A stretch of 64,000 nucleotides of DNA, from positions 233,287 through 297,286 of the forward strand of contig NZ_JBPPGJ010000007.1 of NCBI RefSeq assembly GCF_051594765.1, in the 5' to 3' direction. A program made the position numbers and the translations under genes. Position 1 is the stretch's first letter, and every line of letters starts with the position of its first letter. Shown piece by piece: positions 8,738-18,308 of the stretch. This DNA comes from Paenibacillus_AR sp051594765 (GTDB lineage Bacteria > Bacillota > Bacilli > Paenibacillales > NBRC-103111). A model generated the notes under the pieces. It was given only the letters and a program-made list of their open reading frames with translations. It did not search any database and had not been told where the DNA came from.

Positions 8738-11422
8738 ATGAATGCGCATAAGAAGGAAGGGCTGCGTGCGCTCGCAGCTTTATACGGACCGAAAGCGCTG
8801 AAGGTCGCATTGCCGATCCTGGCGGTAACGGTCGTGTATTTCCAGGGGCGTTCGGAATTTGAGGGGCTGCATCCCTCTGCAGCCATGATGCTGGTGTCCC
8901 GTGTGCCGGCTTGGCAGCTGGCGGCTCTGGTCCTTTTAGGAATGGTTGCCGTATTGGCGATGGCCGGTTATGATGCCATATTCCGGATGGGGCAGAGGTC
9001 TACAGGAACTCAGATGAATTGGAAGCCGCTACTCCGGGCCTCTTGGATTGCGAATACAACGAACAACGTGATGGGTTTCGGCGGTTTTACGGGAGCCGGT
9101 ATCCGGATGCTTTATTACAAACGATCGGGCATTCCGCTGGGGCAGCAGCTTCAGCTGTTGTTTCTCCTTTCCATGTCTTCCCTGGTCGGCTTATCGTTCT
9201 TATGCACATTATCCATAACCGGTCTGCTGCCGGTTGGAAGTTTGATGAACGAATACCCGTGGCTTACCGCCGGGGTCTGGCTCCTGTCCTTTTACTGGCC
9301 GGTCTATCTGATCTTGTTCTCGGGCATGCCCCTGCCTTTTGGAGGATGGCTTCGCAAGCAGGGGACGATCTCGTTCCGGCTGGCCGCCGGCGCCGGACTG
9401 GTCTCCCTTGCGGAGTGGCTGTTGGCGGGCGTGACGTTTTATGCATCGGTTTCCATAGTGGGCTTGGAATTGAGCTTGCCGGTGGTTCTGGGCCTGTTCG
9501 TCTTATCTGCAGCTGCAGGTATCCTGAGCCTGGCTCCGGGAGGGGCCGGGACCCTGGATCTGGTGCTTATGGTGGCCTTAAGCGTGAACGGAGCCCATCC
9601 GGATCATGCCCTGGCCGCCCTCTTGCTCTTTCGGGTCTGTTATTATGCCATCCCATGGATCTTCGGATTATTCCTGGCCGCCCGGGATTGGATGCCGAGA
9701 GGAGAAGTTCTTCTCGGACGCACTCAGGATCTGTGGAGCAAGACGAATCTAGGATGGCAGAGAGTATGGATGTGGCCCGGCCAATTGGCCATGCTGGGAG
9801 ACATCGGGATCTGGGCCTTATCCTCCTTGGTGCTGTTCTCCGGATTGGTCCTCTTGGTCTCGGCCGCCACTCCCGGAATCCTGGACCGAATGCTGCTGCT
9901 TCATCATTGGGTGACCCCCCTGACGATGAAATTCTCGCATCAAATCACCGTCATCATGGGATTGCTGCTCATCACCCTCTCCAGAGGCATCTGGCACAAG
10001 CTCCGAAGGGCTTACACCCTGACCTTGGTCATGCTGGGGATCGGCGCTTTCTTCTCCATTCTGAAGGGCTTGGACGTGGAGGAAGCCCTGTTCCTAAGTG
10101 CCGTGGCCTTGCTGCTTTATATCTCCCGGTCGCGCTTTTACCGCAGGAGGTGGAGCTACAGCCGGTGGTCCGTCGTGTATTGGATCCTTCTTACGGCATG
10201 CGTAGCCGGAGCCTTTTATTTACTGGGAGATCTGTTGAATCCAACGCCGGGTCATTGGTTGGGACGGCATAAGTGGGCCGCCGCCTTCTTCTTGAAGGAC
10301 CGGGAGCTGCTGCGCAGCGCCGTTGTCGGATTCGCAGGAACCTGGGTGATTCTGACCTTCTGGATCTGGCTCAGCCCCAAGGGAACTCCCCATTCACCGC
10401 CGAACCAAGAGGATTATGAGCGGTTGTCCGAACTTCTGGCTAGATATCCCGGAAACCCGTTGACCCACCTGCTGTATCTGGGGGATAAGAGCTTCTTCTG
10501 GTCTCACGCCGGGGATGTGCTCATCCCATACGGACGGTACCGGAACAGTCTGATTGTCTTAGGAGACCCGATCGGCAATCCATATGGGTTGAAGGAGGCC
10601 CTGCGGGAATTTAGGACCTTCGCGGATCAATGGGCGATGAATCCCGTCTTGTACCAGATCAGCGCACGGTATTTGACCTTGTATCATGAGTTCGGATACC
10701 GCTTCTTCAAGCTGGGCGAGGAGGGCTTCGTCTCCTTGCAGGAGTTCACCTTAACGGGAAGAAGCAAAGCGGATCTTCGAGCGGTGCGGAACCGATACGA
10801 ACGGGAAGGGTATGTCCTGGACATGGTGGAGCCGCCGTTCACAGAGTCCCTCAAGGAGTCGCTGCGATCCATCTCGGAACAGTGGTTGGGAGAACGGAGG
10901 GAAAAGGGGTTTTCTCTGGGCTGGTTCGAGCCTGACTATATGGAGAGAGCTCCCGTTGCCGTCATACGAACGGCGGAGGGAAATGCCGTCGCCTTTGCTA
11001 CCATCATGCCTGGCTATGACGGATCTACCGCCTCGGTGGATCTGGTCCGCTTCCAGCCGGATGCAGGCAATGGTATTATGGACTATCTGTATATGAAGCT
11101 GTTCGAATGGGCCAAGGGCCAAGGGTTCACACGATTTAATCTCGGCATGGCCCCGCTGTCCAGCGTCGGCGAGTTTCCTTATGCCTTTCGCGAGGAACGG
11201 CTGGCGGGTTGGGTGTTCCGGAACGTCAACGCATGGTACCGCTTCAAGGGGATACGCAAGTACAAAGAGAAGTTCGAGCCGGTCTGGGAGACCCGGTACT
11301 TGGCCTATCCGCAAGGCAGCTCTCTGGTAACCGTCATGCTCAACATCTCTCTTCTGATCGGCAGAGTAAGGGGCAAGAGACGCAAAGCCACTCTGACAAG
11401 ATCCGGCGGCAGGTCGATATGA
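8738..11422 (+). CDS. mprF: Bifunctional lysylphosphatidylglycerol synthase/flippase
   Basis: A membrane protein of 894 residues, slightly longer than S. aureus MprF (840). The N-terminal 540 residues are many membrane spans of the flippase type, with the GFGGFTGAGIRMLYY and SLAPGGAGTLDL motifs of the family. The C-terminal 350 residues are the DUF2156 synthase domain, with KSFFWSHAGD, VLGDPIG and FNLGMAPLSS. The protein transfers an amino acid (usually lysine, sometimes alanine) from aminoacyl-tRNA to phosphatidylglycerol and flips the product, lowering surface charge and giving resistance to cationic peptides. The ATG follows a GGCGGAG site. The stop overlaps the next start as ATGA, so a hydrolase is co-translated. 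The donor amino acid cannot be decided by eye. Confidence 0.93.
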   Translation: MNAHKKEGLRALAALYGPKALKVALPILAVTVVYFQGRSEFEGLHPSAAMMLVSRVPAWQLAALVLLGMVAVLAMAGYDAIFRMGQRSTGTQMNWKPLLRASWIANTTNNVMGFGGFTGAGIRMLYYKRSGIPLGQQLQLLFLLSMSSLVGLSFLCTLSITGLLPVGSLMNEYPWLTAGVWLLSFYWPVYLILFSGMPLPFGGWLRKQGTISFRLAAGAGLVSLAEWLLAGVTFYASVSIVGLELSLPVVLGLFVLSAAAGILSLAPGGAGTLDLVLMVALSVNGAHPDHALAALLLFRVCYYAIPWIFGLFLAARDWMPRGEVLLGRTQDLWSKTNLGWQRVWMWPGQLAMLGDIGIWALSSLVLFSGLVLLVSAATPGILDRMLLLHHWVTPLTMKFSHQITVIMGLLLITLSRGIWHKLRRAYTLTLVMLGIGAFFSILKGLDVEEALFLSAVALLLYISRSRFYRRRWSYSRWSVVYWILLTACVAGAFYLLGDLLNPTPGHWLGRHKWAAAFFLKDRELLRSAVVGFAGTWVILTFWIWLSPKGTPHSPPNQEDYERLSELLARYPGNPLTHLLYLGDKSFFWSHAGDVLIPYGRYRNSLIVLGDPIGNPYGLKEALREFRTFADQWAMNPVLYQISARYLTLYHEFGYRFFKLGEEGFVSLQEFTLTGRSKADLRAVRNRYEREGYVLDMVEPPFTESLKESLRSISEQWLGERREKGFSLGWFEPDYMERAPVAVIRTAEGNAVAFATIMPGYDGSTASVDLVRFQPDAGNGIMDYLYMKLFEWAKGQGFTRFNLGMAPLSSVGEFPYAFREERLAGWVFRNVNAWYRFKGIRKYKEKFEPVWETRYLAYPQGSSLVTVMLNISLLIGRVRGKRRKATLTRSGGRSI

Positions 11423-12867
11423 GGTGCTGGGAGACCGTACTTTGGCTCCTGCTGATGCTGCCATTCGGAGCCGCCGCTGTGCGGCGCACCGCTCCCCAGA
11501 GGATGATCCATCCTCTCCTGTGGGTCTGGAGGGGAGGTCTCCTCGCGGCGATGCTGCTGCAAGCGGTCCTCGAAGGATGGAGATGGCAGGTCGGCGGACT
11601 CTACCTGGCAGCGATCCTGGGTCTTGCGCAAGGCTTGCGCCGCCGGACCATTCATGGTCCCAAAGCACGTGCATATCCGGGATCATGGGCATACCGGGTG
11701 ATTCTTCCAGTGGTTCTGTTGTCCGCCACCTCTGCGTTCCTCCTGCCTGTACCCCGATTGGAGAAGCCTGAGGGGCCTTATGCCGTAGGAACAGAGACCT
11801 TCTGGTGGAAGGACGAGCAGCGCCCCGAAGGAGACGGCAGTCGTCCGAGGGAGCTGGCGGTACAGATCTGGTATCCCGCCATTCATCGCTCCTCCGATCA
11901 CGAAGCTCCATATATTCCAGGTATACAACAGTTGGCCCGAATGCTCTGGAAGGAGAAGAGGGCTCCCGTATTTCTCTCTGCGTACCTTCATCACACAAAA
12001 ACATTCTCCTACGAAGGGGCCACGCTGCCCGAGTCGGGCCGGTTCCCCGTCGTGCTGCTGTCTCATGGGTGGCCCGGGTTCCGTTTCACCTATCATTACC
12101 TGGTGACCGGACTAGCCAGCCAAGGCTATGTGGTGGCTTCCATCGATCATACGGGTGGTGCCGCGGCGGCGGTTTTTCCGGACGGGCACGTGGTCCTGCA
12201 GGACCCGTCGCCGAAGGAAGAGGACCTCCCGGCTTGGAATCGGCTGGTGGATGAGATATGGTCCGAGGACGACAGATTTGTCCTGAACCGGCTGATGGAG
12301 CTGGATAACGGAGCACCCGGCAGCCGCTTTTACCACAGACTGGATACCGGACGAACTGCAGTGATCGGGCATTCCTTCGGCGGGGACAATGCTTTGGCCG
12401 TTATGGGCAAAGACAGCCGGTTCAAGGCGGGGATCAGCCTGGACGGCGCCTTCTACGGAGCCGGTCCGGTCAGCTTAAGACCGGGGCAATCCTTCCTATG
12501 GCTGTGCACGGCGGAATCGGCCCGCAGGCTGGGGCTCCCCGATGGAAATGCCGAAGCGCTGACCAGGGCGGGAATTTCAGTTTCTTCGTTTCAATCGGAA
12601 ATTCGAAAGTTGGAGAGAAGGCGCGACGAGGTCCTGAAGGGAGGAGGCGAGATGCAGATTGTGCCGGGTGCCGTACATTCGAGCTTCTCGGACGTGACGC
12701 TGTTCTCTCCTGTCATCCGTTGGGTCAAGCATGCTCCGCAGCCGCAGCGCATGCACCGTGAAATTCTTCAGGCCGTCACGGAGGAGCTGACACGAAGGCT
12801 CGGGTCCGGCGGAGTTTTCACTTATAATCAAACCTCCCCAAGCCAAAGAGGACCAGACATGCGATAA
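11419..12867 (+). CDS. Membrane-anchored alpha/beta hydrolase (PAF-acetylhydrolase-like)
   Basis: A 482-residue protein. The first 120 residues hold about four hydrophobic segments. The remainder is an alpha/beta hydrolase with VVLLSHGWPG as oxyanion region, Ser in the GHSFGG nucleophile elbow and a likely catalytic His near the end in GAVHSSF. The overall plan resembles the bacterial platelet-activating-factor acetylhydrolase family. It starts at the ATG overlapping the mprF stop (ATGA). That coupling suggests it acts on the same membrane lipid, perhaps removing the aminoacyl group. This is inference; a general lipase or esterase role is equally compatible. Confidence 0.8.
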   Translation: MRCWETVLWLLLMLPFGAAAVRRTAPQRMIHPLLWVWRGGLLAAMLLQAVLEGWRWQVGGLYLAAILGLAQGLRRRTIHGPKARAYPGSWAYRVILPVVLLSATSAFLLPVPRLEKPEGPYAVGTETFWWKDEQRPEGDGSRPRELAVQIWYPAIHRSSDHEAPYIPGIQQLARMLWKEKRAPVFLSAYLHHTKTFSYEGATLPESGRFPVVLLSHGWPGFRFTYHYLVTGLASQGYVVASIDHTGGAAAAVFPDGHVVLQDPSPKEEDLPAWNRLVDEIWSEDDRFVLNRLMELDNGAPGSRFYHRLDTGRTAVIGHSFGGDNALAVMGKDSRFKAGISLDGAFYGAGPVSLRPGQSFLWLCTAESARRLGLPDGNAEALTRAGISVSSFQSEIRKLERRRDEVLKGGGEMQIVPGAVHSSFSDVTLFSPVIRWVKHAPQPQRMHREILQAVTEELTRRLGSGGVFTYNQTSPSQRGPDMR

Positions 12868-12908
12868 TTCATTCCAGAAGCAGGAAATTAGCGCGGAGGA
12901 GAGATTAC

Positions 12909-13919
12909 ATGACTTATTGCATCCGTCCGATGAAGGTGCCCGGGGACTATGAAGGTGTTGCCCGGGTATTGAGCAGCTGGCAGGCGGATCCCGTCCGGCC
13001 TGAGGTTCTGGTCGAAGAGGACCGGAAGATTCCCGAGAAGGGAAATCTATGGAATGATAACGGCAAGCTGGGAGGACACGACCGCCGGAGGTGGGTGGCA
13101 GTCTCCGAAGAGAGCGGGGAGATCGTGGGATTCGGAGGCGTGTTCCGGGCGCCGTGGAATGCGCCGGGAGAGCTGTGGCATTCCGTCATCGTGCTGCCGG
13201 AGCACCGGCACCAGGGAATCGGGCGCACCTTGTACGGCTGTATCGAGCAGTGGGCTACTGAGATCGGCGCCTCCCGCTTGGTTCAGCAGGTGAAGGAAAA
13301 TGATCCGGAGGCCATCCGGTTTGCGGAGAATCGCAGCTTCACCGAGGAGCGTCGGATGTTCGAATCCAAGCTGGATCTTACGGCCTATCAGCCGGACCCG
13401 GACTTGGAGGGGATCCTAGACGGATTGGAGAATGTAGGCATCAGTTTCTTCACTCTGGCTGACATCCCCGGTGAGGAGAGTGAGCGCAAGCTCTATGAGC
13501 TCTGTAAGAAGACCCATCCGGATATACCGGGGTATGACGGAAGCTTCCCCGATTTTCCACGATGGCGGGAATGGACCTTGGAGGGGCCGGGGGTCTCCCC
13601 TGACAATGCCCTGATCGCCGCGGACGGCGACCGATTCGTCGGCTTGGTGCATCTCGTGTGGAACGAAGAAAGCCGCAGCATGTACCATGAGTACACCTGC
13701 ACGGACCGGGAATACCGGGGACGCCGCATCGCGCTGGCGCTTAAGCTTCTGGGTATCCGGACCGCCATCCGCCAGGGAGCCCGGCACCTTAGGACCCACA
13801 ACGATTCCATGAATGCCCCCATGCTTCGGATCAACCGCGATGTGATCGGCTTCGTGGCGGAGCCCGGGCTTTGCCGGATGGTGAAGGATCTGGAGGGGAT
13901 TTTGTCAGAAAAGACCTGA
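12909..13919 (+). CDS. Tandem GNAT-family N-acetyltransferase
   Basis: A 336-residue protein with two GNAT units. The first (about residues 1-150) has the acetyl-CoA loop EHRHQGIGRTLY. The second (about 180-330) has the equivalent DREYRGRRIALALKL, and a THNDSMN motif that recurs in this two-domain family. GCGGAGGAGA precedes the ATG. It ends just ahead of the pyr promoter and has no evident functional tie to pyrimidine synthesis. The substrate is unknown. Confidence 0.85.
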   Translation: MTYCIRPMKVPGDYEGVARVLSSWQADPVRPEVLVEEDRKIPEKGNLWNDNGKLGGHDRRRWVAVSEESGEIVGFGGVFRAPWNAPGELWHSVIVLPEHRHQGIGRTLYGCIEQWATEIGASRLVQQVKENDPEAIRFAENRSFTEERRMFESKLDLTAYQPDPDLEGILDGLENVGISFFTLADIPGEESERKLYELCKKTHPDIPGYDGSFPDFPRWREWTLEGPGVSPDNALIAADGDRFVGLVHLVWNEESRSMYHEYTCTDREYRGRRIALALKLLGIRTAIRQGARHLRTHNDSMNAPMLRINRDVIGFVAEPGLCRMVKDLEGILSEKT

Positions 13920-13926
13920 AACAGGG

Positions 13927-13955
13927 TTGACACATCCTGCCTCACGTGGGATAAT
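13927..13955 (+). promoter_or_regulatory. sigma-A promoter of the pyr operon
   Basis: Perfect TTGACA (13927-13932), 17-bp spacer, GATAAT (13950-13955). The start of transcription should be near 13962. Confidence 0.88.
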
Positions 13956-13971
13956 TCTTTTAACCAAATAG

Positions 13972-14139
13972 CACCTTTAACGGACAGTCCCGTGAGACTG
14001 ACAAGGTGATCGACCCTCTCCACCGATACTCGCTGAGTATTCCAGGCGGAGAATTGAAGTACAGACTTTTAACCGCAGCTGATGGCTGCAGGCCGAAGGT
14101 CTGTGCTTCCGCAGGCTACCCTGCGCAGGAACCCTTGTC
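13972..14139 (+). promoter_or_regulatory. PyrR-binding attenuator upstream of pyrR
   Basis: The PyrR recognition loop AGTCCCGTGAGACT (13986-13999) matches the known AGUCCnGnGAGRCU consensus. Its hairpin is closed by CACCTT (13972-13977) pairing with AAGGTG (14003-14008). The segment GACAAGG (14000-14006) can instead pair with CCTTGTC (14133-14139), the 5' arm of the terminator. So PyrR bound with UMP should hold the first hairpin, free the terminator and stop transcription; without UMP the long-range antiterminator forms. The pairings are read directly; the mechanism is that established for Bacillus PyrR. Confidence 0.9.
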
Positions 14140-14167
14140 CACCCGGGCAAGGGTTTCTTTTTTTTAC
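14130..14167 (+). terminator. Conditional terminator of the pyr leader
   Basis: AACCCTTG (14130-14137) pairs with CAAGGGTT (14148-14155), followed by a long T-rich run to 14165. It is the terminator half of the PyrR switch. Confidence 0.92.
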
Positions 14168-14220
14168 CTGGATACCGAAAAGTTCCACCCCCATCAGGGC
14201 ACATTAGGAGGAAAAGGGAC

Positions 14221-14763
14221 ATGCAGATGCAGGAAGAGCACGTGCTGCTGGACGAAACCGCCATCCGGCGGGCACTGACCCGGATTGCGCATGAGATTCT
14301 GGAGCGGAATAAAGGGGTCGACAATTGTATCCTGATCGGAATACGGACCCGAGGCATCTATCTGGCCAGGCGTATCGCCGAACGGATCCATGAGATCGAG
14401 GGCGTGCCGGTTCCCGTCGGAGAGGTGGATGTGACCTCCTATCGGGACGACCGGAAGGAAACCCGGGGCGTCGCTGCGCAAGACGAACCGCTGATCATCG
14501 AAGGCAAGAAGGTAGTGCTCTTCGACGACGTGCTCTTTACCGGCAGAACGGTGCGGGCGGCAATGGACGCCCTGATGGACTGCGGCCGGCCGGAGATGAT
14601 CCAGCTGGCGGTACTGGTGGACCGGGGGCACCGGGAGCTTCCGATCCGTCCGGATTATGTAGGGAAGAACGTACCGACGTCCAGACTGGAATCCGTGGAA
14701 GTCAAGCTCGAAGAAGTGGACGGCATCGACCAAGTGATCATCCTAAGGAGGCAGCAATCATGA
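14221..14763 (+). CDS. pyrR: PyrR pyr-operon attenuation protein / uracil phosphoribosyltransferase
   Basis: A 180-residue cytosolic protein that binds pyr mRNA when charged with UMP and also has uracil phosphoribosyltransferase activity. The PRPP-binding loop is VVLFDDVLFTGRTVRAA. RTRGIYLARR and DVTSYRDD are PyrR signatures. AGGAGGAAAAGG precedes the ATG. The stop overlaps the pyrB start (ATGA). It autoregulates through the attenuator in its own leader. Confidence 0.97.
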   Translation: MQMQEEHVLLDETAIRRALTRIAHEILERNKGVDNCILIGIRTRGIYLARRIAERIHEIEGVPVPVGEVDVTSYRDDRKETRGVAAQDEPLIIEGKKVVLFDDVLFTGRTVRAAMDALMDCGRPEMIQLAVLVDRGHRELPIRPDYVGKNVPTSRLESVEVKLEEVDGIDQVIILRRQQS

Positions 14764-15662
14764 TACAAGTGAGCACCGACAAGCACCTGCTTGGCTTAAA
14801 GGGCGTCTCTTCCGAAGAGATCCACGGGATCCTGAACCGGGCGGCCTGGTGGGAGCAATATCCCGCCAAGGTTACCTCTTCCCTGCAAGGCAAGTTCGTG
14901 GCCAACATGTTCTTCGAGAACAGCACCCGGACCCGATTCTCCTTCGAGATGGCCCAGAAGCGGCTGGGGGCGCAAGTCCTGAACTTCGCTGCAGCGGTAT
15001 CCAGCGTCCAGAAGGGCGAATCGATCTACGATACGGTTCGGACCTTGGAATCCATGGGCATCGATGCGGGTATCGTGCGGCTGAAGCCGAACGGCGTGCT
15101 GCAGCAGCTTGCTGAGAAGGTGAAGATTCCCTTGATTAACGCCGGAGACGGCAACAACGAGCATCCAACCCAGGCTCTCCTGGACTTCTATACGATGAAG
15201 AAGCAATTCGGCGAGCTCCGAGGCCTGACGGTCTCCATCATCGGCGATATCAAGCACAGCCGGGTGGCCCGGTCCAACCTGTGGGGCTTGCAAACGGTAG
15301 GAGCCAAGGTGAGATTCTGCGCTCCCTCCAATATGCAGGCGCCTGAGCTGGCCGAATATGCGCCTTATGTGACTATGGAGGAAGCGCTCCAAGCCGATGT
15401 GGTTATGATGCTCCGGGTTCAGCTGGAACGGCATGAGGACGGGCTGTTCAAGTCCTCCGAGGAATACCGGGAGCAATACGGCCTGACCGTAGAGCGGGCC
15501 TCCCGCATGCCGAAGCACGCCATCATCATGCATCCGGCGCCGGTGAACCGGAACGTAGAAATTGACGATGAGCTGGTCGAGTGCGATCGCTCCAAGATTT
15601 TCAGCCAAATGTCCAATGGTGTGCCGATCCGCATGGCGGTTATCGAGCGGGCCTTGAGTTAA
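14760..15662 (+). CDS. pyrB: Aspartate carbamoyltransferase catalytic subunit
   Basis: A 300-residue enzyme condensing carbamoyl phosphate with aspartate, the committed step of pyrimidine synthesis. The carbamoyl-phosphate site FFENSTRTRFSFE and the aspartate-side motif HPTQALLDF are both present. No pyrI regulatory subunit gene is nearby, as expected for Firmicutes. In B. subtilis pyrP (uracil permease) lies between pyrR and pyrB; here the two genes overlap by 4 bases, so pyrP is missing from the operon. Confidence 0.97.
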   Translation: MIQVSTDKHLLGLKGVSSEEIHGILNRAAWWEQYPAKVTSSLQGKFVANMFFENSTRTRFSFEMAQKRLGAQVLNFAAAVSSVQKGESIYDTVRTLESMGIDAGIVRLKPNGVLQQLAEKVKIPLINAGDGNNEHPTQALLDFYTMKKQFGELRGLTVSIIGDIKHSRVARSNLWGLQTVGAKVRFCAPSNMQAPELAEYAPYVTMEEALQADVVMMLRVQLERHEDGLFKSSEEYREQYGLTVERASRMPKHAIIMHPAPVNRNVEIDDELVECDRSKIFSQMSNGVPIRMAVIERALS

Positions 15663-15688
15663 TACATCACATTAGTGGAGGTAGTACG

Positions 15689-16999
15689 ATGGGAACATGG
15701 ATCTTGAACGGAAGCATGTCCGCCGGTGACAACGAGCGGAAGCCGGTGCATATTCTGGTCGAGGACGGCATCATCAAGAAAATCGCGGACGCCTCCAACG
15801 GAGGATGGCCGGACAACACCGACGGTCATGAAATCGTGGACGCCAAGGGCTGCCTGGTCTCCGCCGGATTTATCGACATGCATGTTCACCTCCGGGAGCC
15901 GGGGTTCGAGCATAAGGAAACCATCGCAACCGGAACCCGATCGGCGGCAAGAGGCGGTTTCACCACCATCGCCTGCATGCCGAACACGCGGCCGGTCATT
16001 GATACGCCGGAGACGATCAAGCTGATCCTGGATAAAGCACAGACGGAAGGCTGCGGCGTCCGGGTGCTGCCCTACGGCGGCATTACCAAGCAGGAGCTGG
16101 GCCGGGAGCTGACGGACTTCACCGCCTTGAAGGAAGCCGGCGCCATCGGCTTCACCGATGATGGGGTAGGCGTGCAGAGTGCTCAGATGATGAAGGACGC
16201 CATGGCAAGAGCCAAGGAAGTGGGACTGCCGATCGTGGCCCACTGCGAGGACAATACGCTGGTGGAGGGCGCCGCCGTATCCGAGGGAGCCTTCGCCCGG
16301 AAGCACGGTCTGAAGGGTATCCCGAATGAGTCGGAAGCCATTCACGTGGGACGCGACATCCTGCTGTCCGAAGCCACCGGCTGCCATTACCACGTCTGCC
16401 ACGTCAGCACCGAGCAGTCCGTCCGCTTGATCCGCCAGGCCAAGGCCATCGGCATCCGCGTGACCGCCGAGGTCTGCCCCCATCACTTGATCCTCTCCGA
16501 CGAGGACATTCCGGACAGCATGGACGCCAACTGGAAGATGAACCCGCCGCTGCGGACGCTCCGTGATGTTCAGGCCGTGATCGAAGGGCTGGAGGACGGC
16601 ACCCTGGATATGATCGTCACGGATCACGCGCCGCACAGTCCGGAGGAGAAAGCCAAGGGCATGCAGCTGGCCCCCTTCGGCATCGTCGGCTTCGAGACCG
16701 CCTTCCCGCTCTTGTACAGCAAGTTCGTCGAGACCGGGCGCTGGACGCTGGAATTCCTTCTGTCCCGAATGACCGAGAAGCCGGCGGAGGTATTCGGTCT
16801 GGCCCAAGGCCGGCTGGAGGAAGGGCGTCCGGCGGACCTGACCCTGGTGGACCTGGAATCCGAGAAGGCGGTGGACCCGGAGGAATTCCTGTCCAAGAGC
16901 CGCAACACCCCGTTCACGGGCTGGAGCCTGAAGGGCTGGCCGGTTCTGACCCTGGTGGCGGGCCGCAAGGTGTGGCAGGATGCCGGCTTTGAGGGCTGA
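15689..16999 (+). CDS. pyrC: Dihydroorotase
   Basis: A 436-residue class I dihydroorotase, closing carbamoyl aspartate to dihydroorotate. The zinc-binding DMHVHLREPG is near residues 62-71, NTRPVIDTP follows, and VTDHAPHSPEEK lies in the C-terminal half. The ATG at 15689 is chosen because GTGGAGGTAG lies just before it; the frame is open further upstream but runs into pyrB. It follows pyrB by 26 bases. Confidence 0.96.
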   Translation: MGTWILNGSMSAGDNERKPVHILVEDGIIKKIADASNGGWPDNTDGHEIVDAKGCLVSAGFIDMHVHLREPGFEHKETIATGTRSAARGGFTTIACMPNTRPVIDTPETIKLILDKAQTEGCGVRVLPYGGITKQELGRELTDFTALKEAGAIGFTDDGVGVQSAQMMKDAMARAKEVGLPIVAHCEDNTLVEGAAVSEGAFARKHGLKGIPNESEAIHVGRDILLSEATGCHYHVCHVSTEQSVRLIRQAKAIGIRVTAEVCPHHLILSDEDIPDSMDANWKMNPPLRTLRDVQAVIEGLEDGTLDMIVTDHAPHSPEEKAKGMQLAPFGIVGFETAFPLLYSKFVETGRWTLEFLLSRMTEKPAEVFGLAQGRLEEGRPADLTLVDLESEKAVDPEEFLSKSRNTPFTGWSLKGWPVLTLVAGRKVWQDAGFEG

Positions 17000-17129
17000 C
17001 GGCAGACCTCATGGAGCGACGGGCTTTAACGCGTCAATCCTTTACTAGAGCTTAATCCTAGAATGACCCCATAGAGGCAAGAAGATAGACCCTGTACTTA
17101 ATTGACTGAAAAAAAGGAGCGATACAAGC

Positions 17130-18308
17130 ATGCAGGCACAGGCAAGATTGCTTTTGGAAGACGGCACGCTGTTCACAGGCAAAGCGTTCGGCGCCGATGG
17201 CGAGTCCACAGGTGAGGTTGTCTTCAATACCGGAATCACAGGCTATCAAGAGGTTCTCTCGGACCCTTCCTATTGCGGACAAATCGTCACCATGACGTAC
17301 CCGCTCATCGGCAACTACGGAATCATCCGGGACGACTTCGAGTCCATGCGTCCGTTCATCCACGGCTTCGTCGTGCGCCAGCATGAGGACACTCCCAGCA
17401 ACTGGCGCGCCCAGTACACTCTGGACAGCCTGCTGAAGGAATATGGCATTGTGGGCATAAGCGGCATCGATACCCGGATGCTGACCCGTATTCTCCGCCA
17501 TCACGGCACCATGAAGGGCATTCTGACCACCTCCAACGCACCCATCGAAGAGCTGAAGGAGCGTCTGAACGGCTCCTCCCTGCTTCGCGATCAAGTGGAC
17601 CGGGTGTCCACAAAGAGCGTATTCGGCTGCCCCGGCACCAAGGAGCGTGTCGTCGTCGTCGACTTCGGCTCCAAGAGCGGCATCATCCGGGACCTGACCA
17701 AGCGCGGCTGCGACGTGGTTGTCGTGCCGCACACCGCAACGGCCGAACAGATCCGCCGATTGTGCCCGGACGGCGTACTTCTCTCCAACGGCCCCGGGGA
17801 CCCCAAGGATGTGCCCCACGCGGCCGAGATGATCGCGGAGCTGTTAGGCGAGCTGCCGATCTTCGGCATCTGCCTGGGCCACCAGCTGTTCGCACTGGCT
17901 TCAGGTGCCGACACGGAGAAGCTGAAGTTCGGTCACCGCGGCGGCAACCATCCAGTCAAGGATCTGAAGAGCGGCCGCTGCTACATCACCTCCCAGAACC
18001 ACGGCTATACGGTCCGCGAGGATTCCGTCGCCGGCACGGAGCTGGAAGTGACCCACATCAACAACAACGACAAGACCATCGAGGGTCTGCGTCATAAGCA
18101 GTACCCCGCCTTCTCGGTCCAGTACCATCCGGAAGCGGCGCCGGGGCCTTTTGACTCCAGCTACTTGTTCGACGAGTTCCTGGATATGATCCGCGACTTT
18201 AAGGCATCCAAGCCTTATCTTCCGCAGCAGTCCGTGATGCTGGCCGCAAGCCAAGCGAAGCAATCCGCCACCGCACCGAAAGGAGAGTTCCAATATGCCC
18301 AAAAATAA
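17130..18308 (+). CDS. carA: Carbamoyl-phosphate synthase small (glutaminase) chain
   Basis: A 392-residue amidotransferase that hydrolyses glutamine and channels ammonia to CarB. The nucleophile Cys248 lies in GICLGHQ and the partner His-Glu in YHPEAAPGP. It is the pyrimidine-operon copy (pyrAA in B. subtilis). AAAAAGGAGCG precedes the ATG. The 130-bp gap before it holds no recognised signal. The 3' end overlaps carB by 14 bases. Confidence 0.96.
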   Translation: MQAQARLLLEDGTLFTGKAFGADGESTGEVVFNTGITGYQEVLSDPSYCGQIVTMTYPLIGNYGIIRDDFESMRPFIHGFVVRQHEDTPSNWRAQYTLDSLLKEYGIVGISGIDTRMLTRILRHHGTMKGILTTSNAPIEELKERLNGSSLLRDQVDRVSTKSVFGCPGTKERVVVVDFGSKSGIIRDLTKRGCDVVVVPHTATAEQIRRLCPDGVLLSNGPGDPKDVPHAAEMIAELLGELPIFGICLGHQLFALASGADTEKLKFGHRGGNHPVKDLKSGRCYITSQNHGYTVREDSVAGTELEVTHINNNDKTIEGLRHKQYPAFSVQYHPEAAPGPFDSSYLFDEFLDMIRDFKASKPYLPQQSVMLAASQAKQSATAPKGEFQYAQK

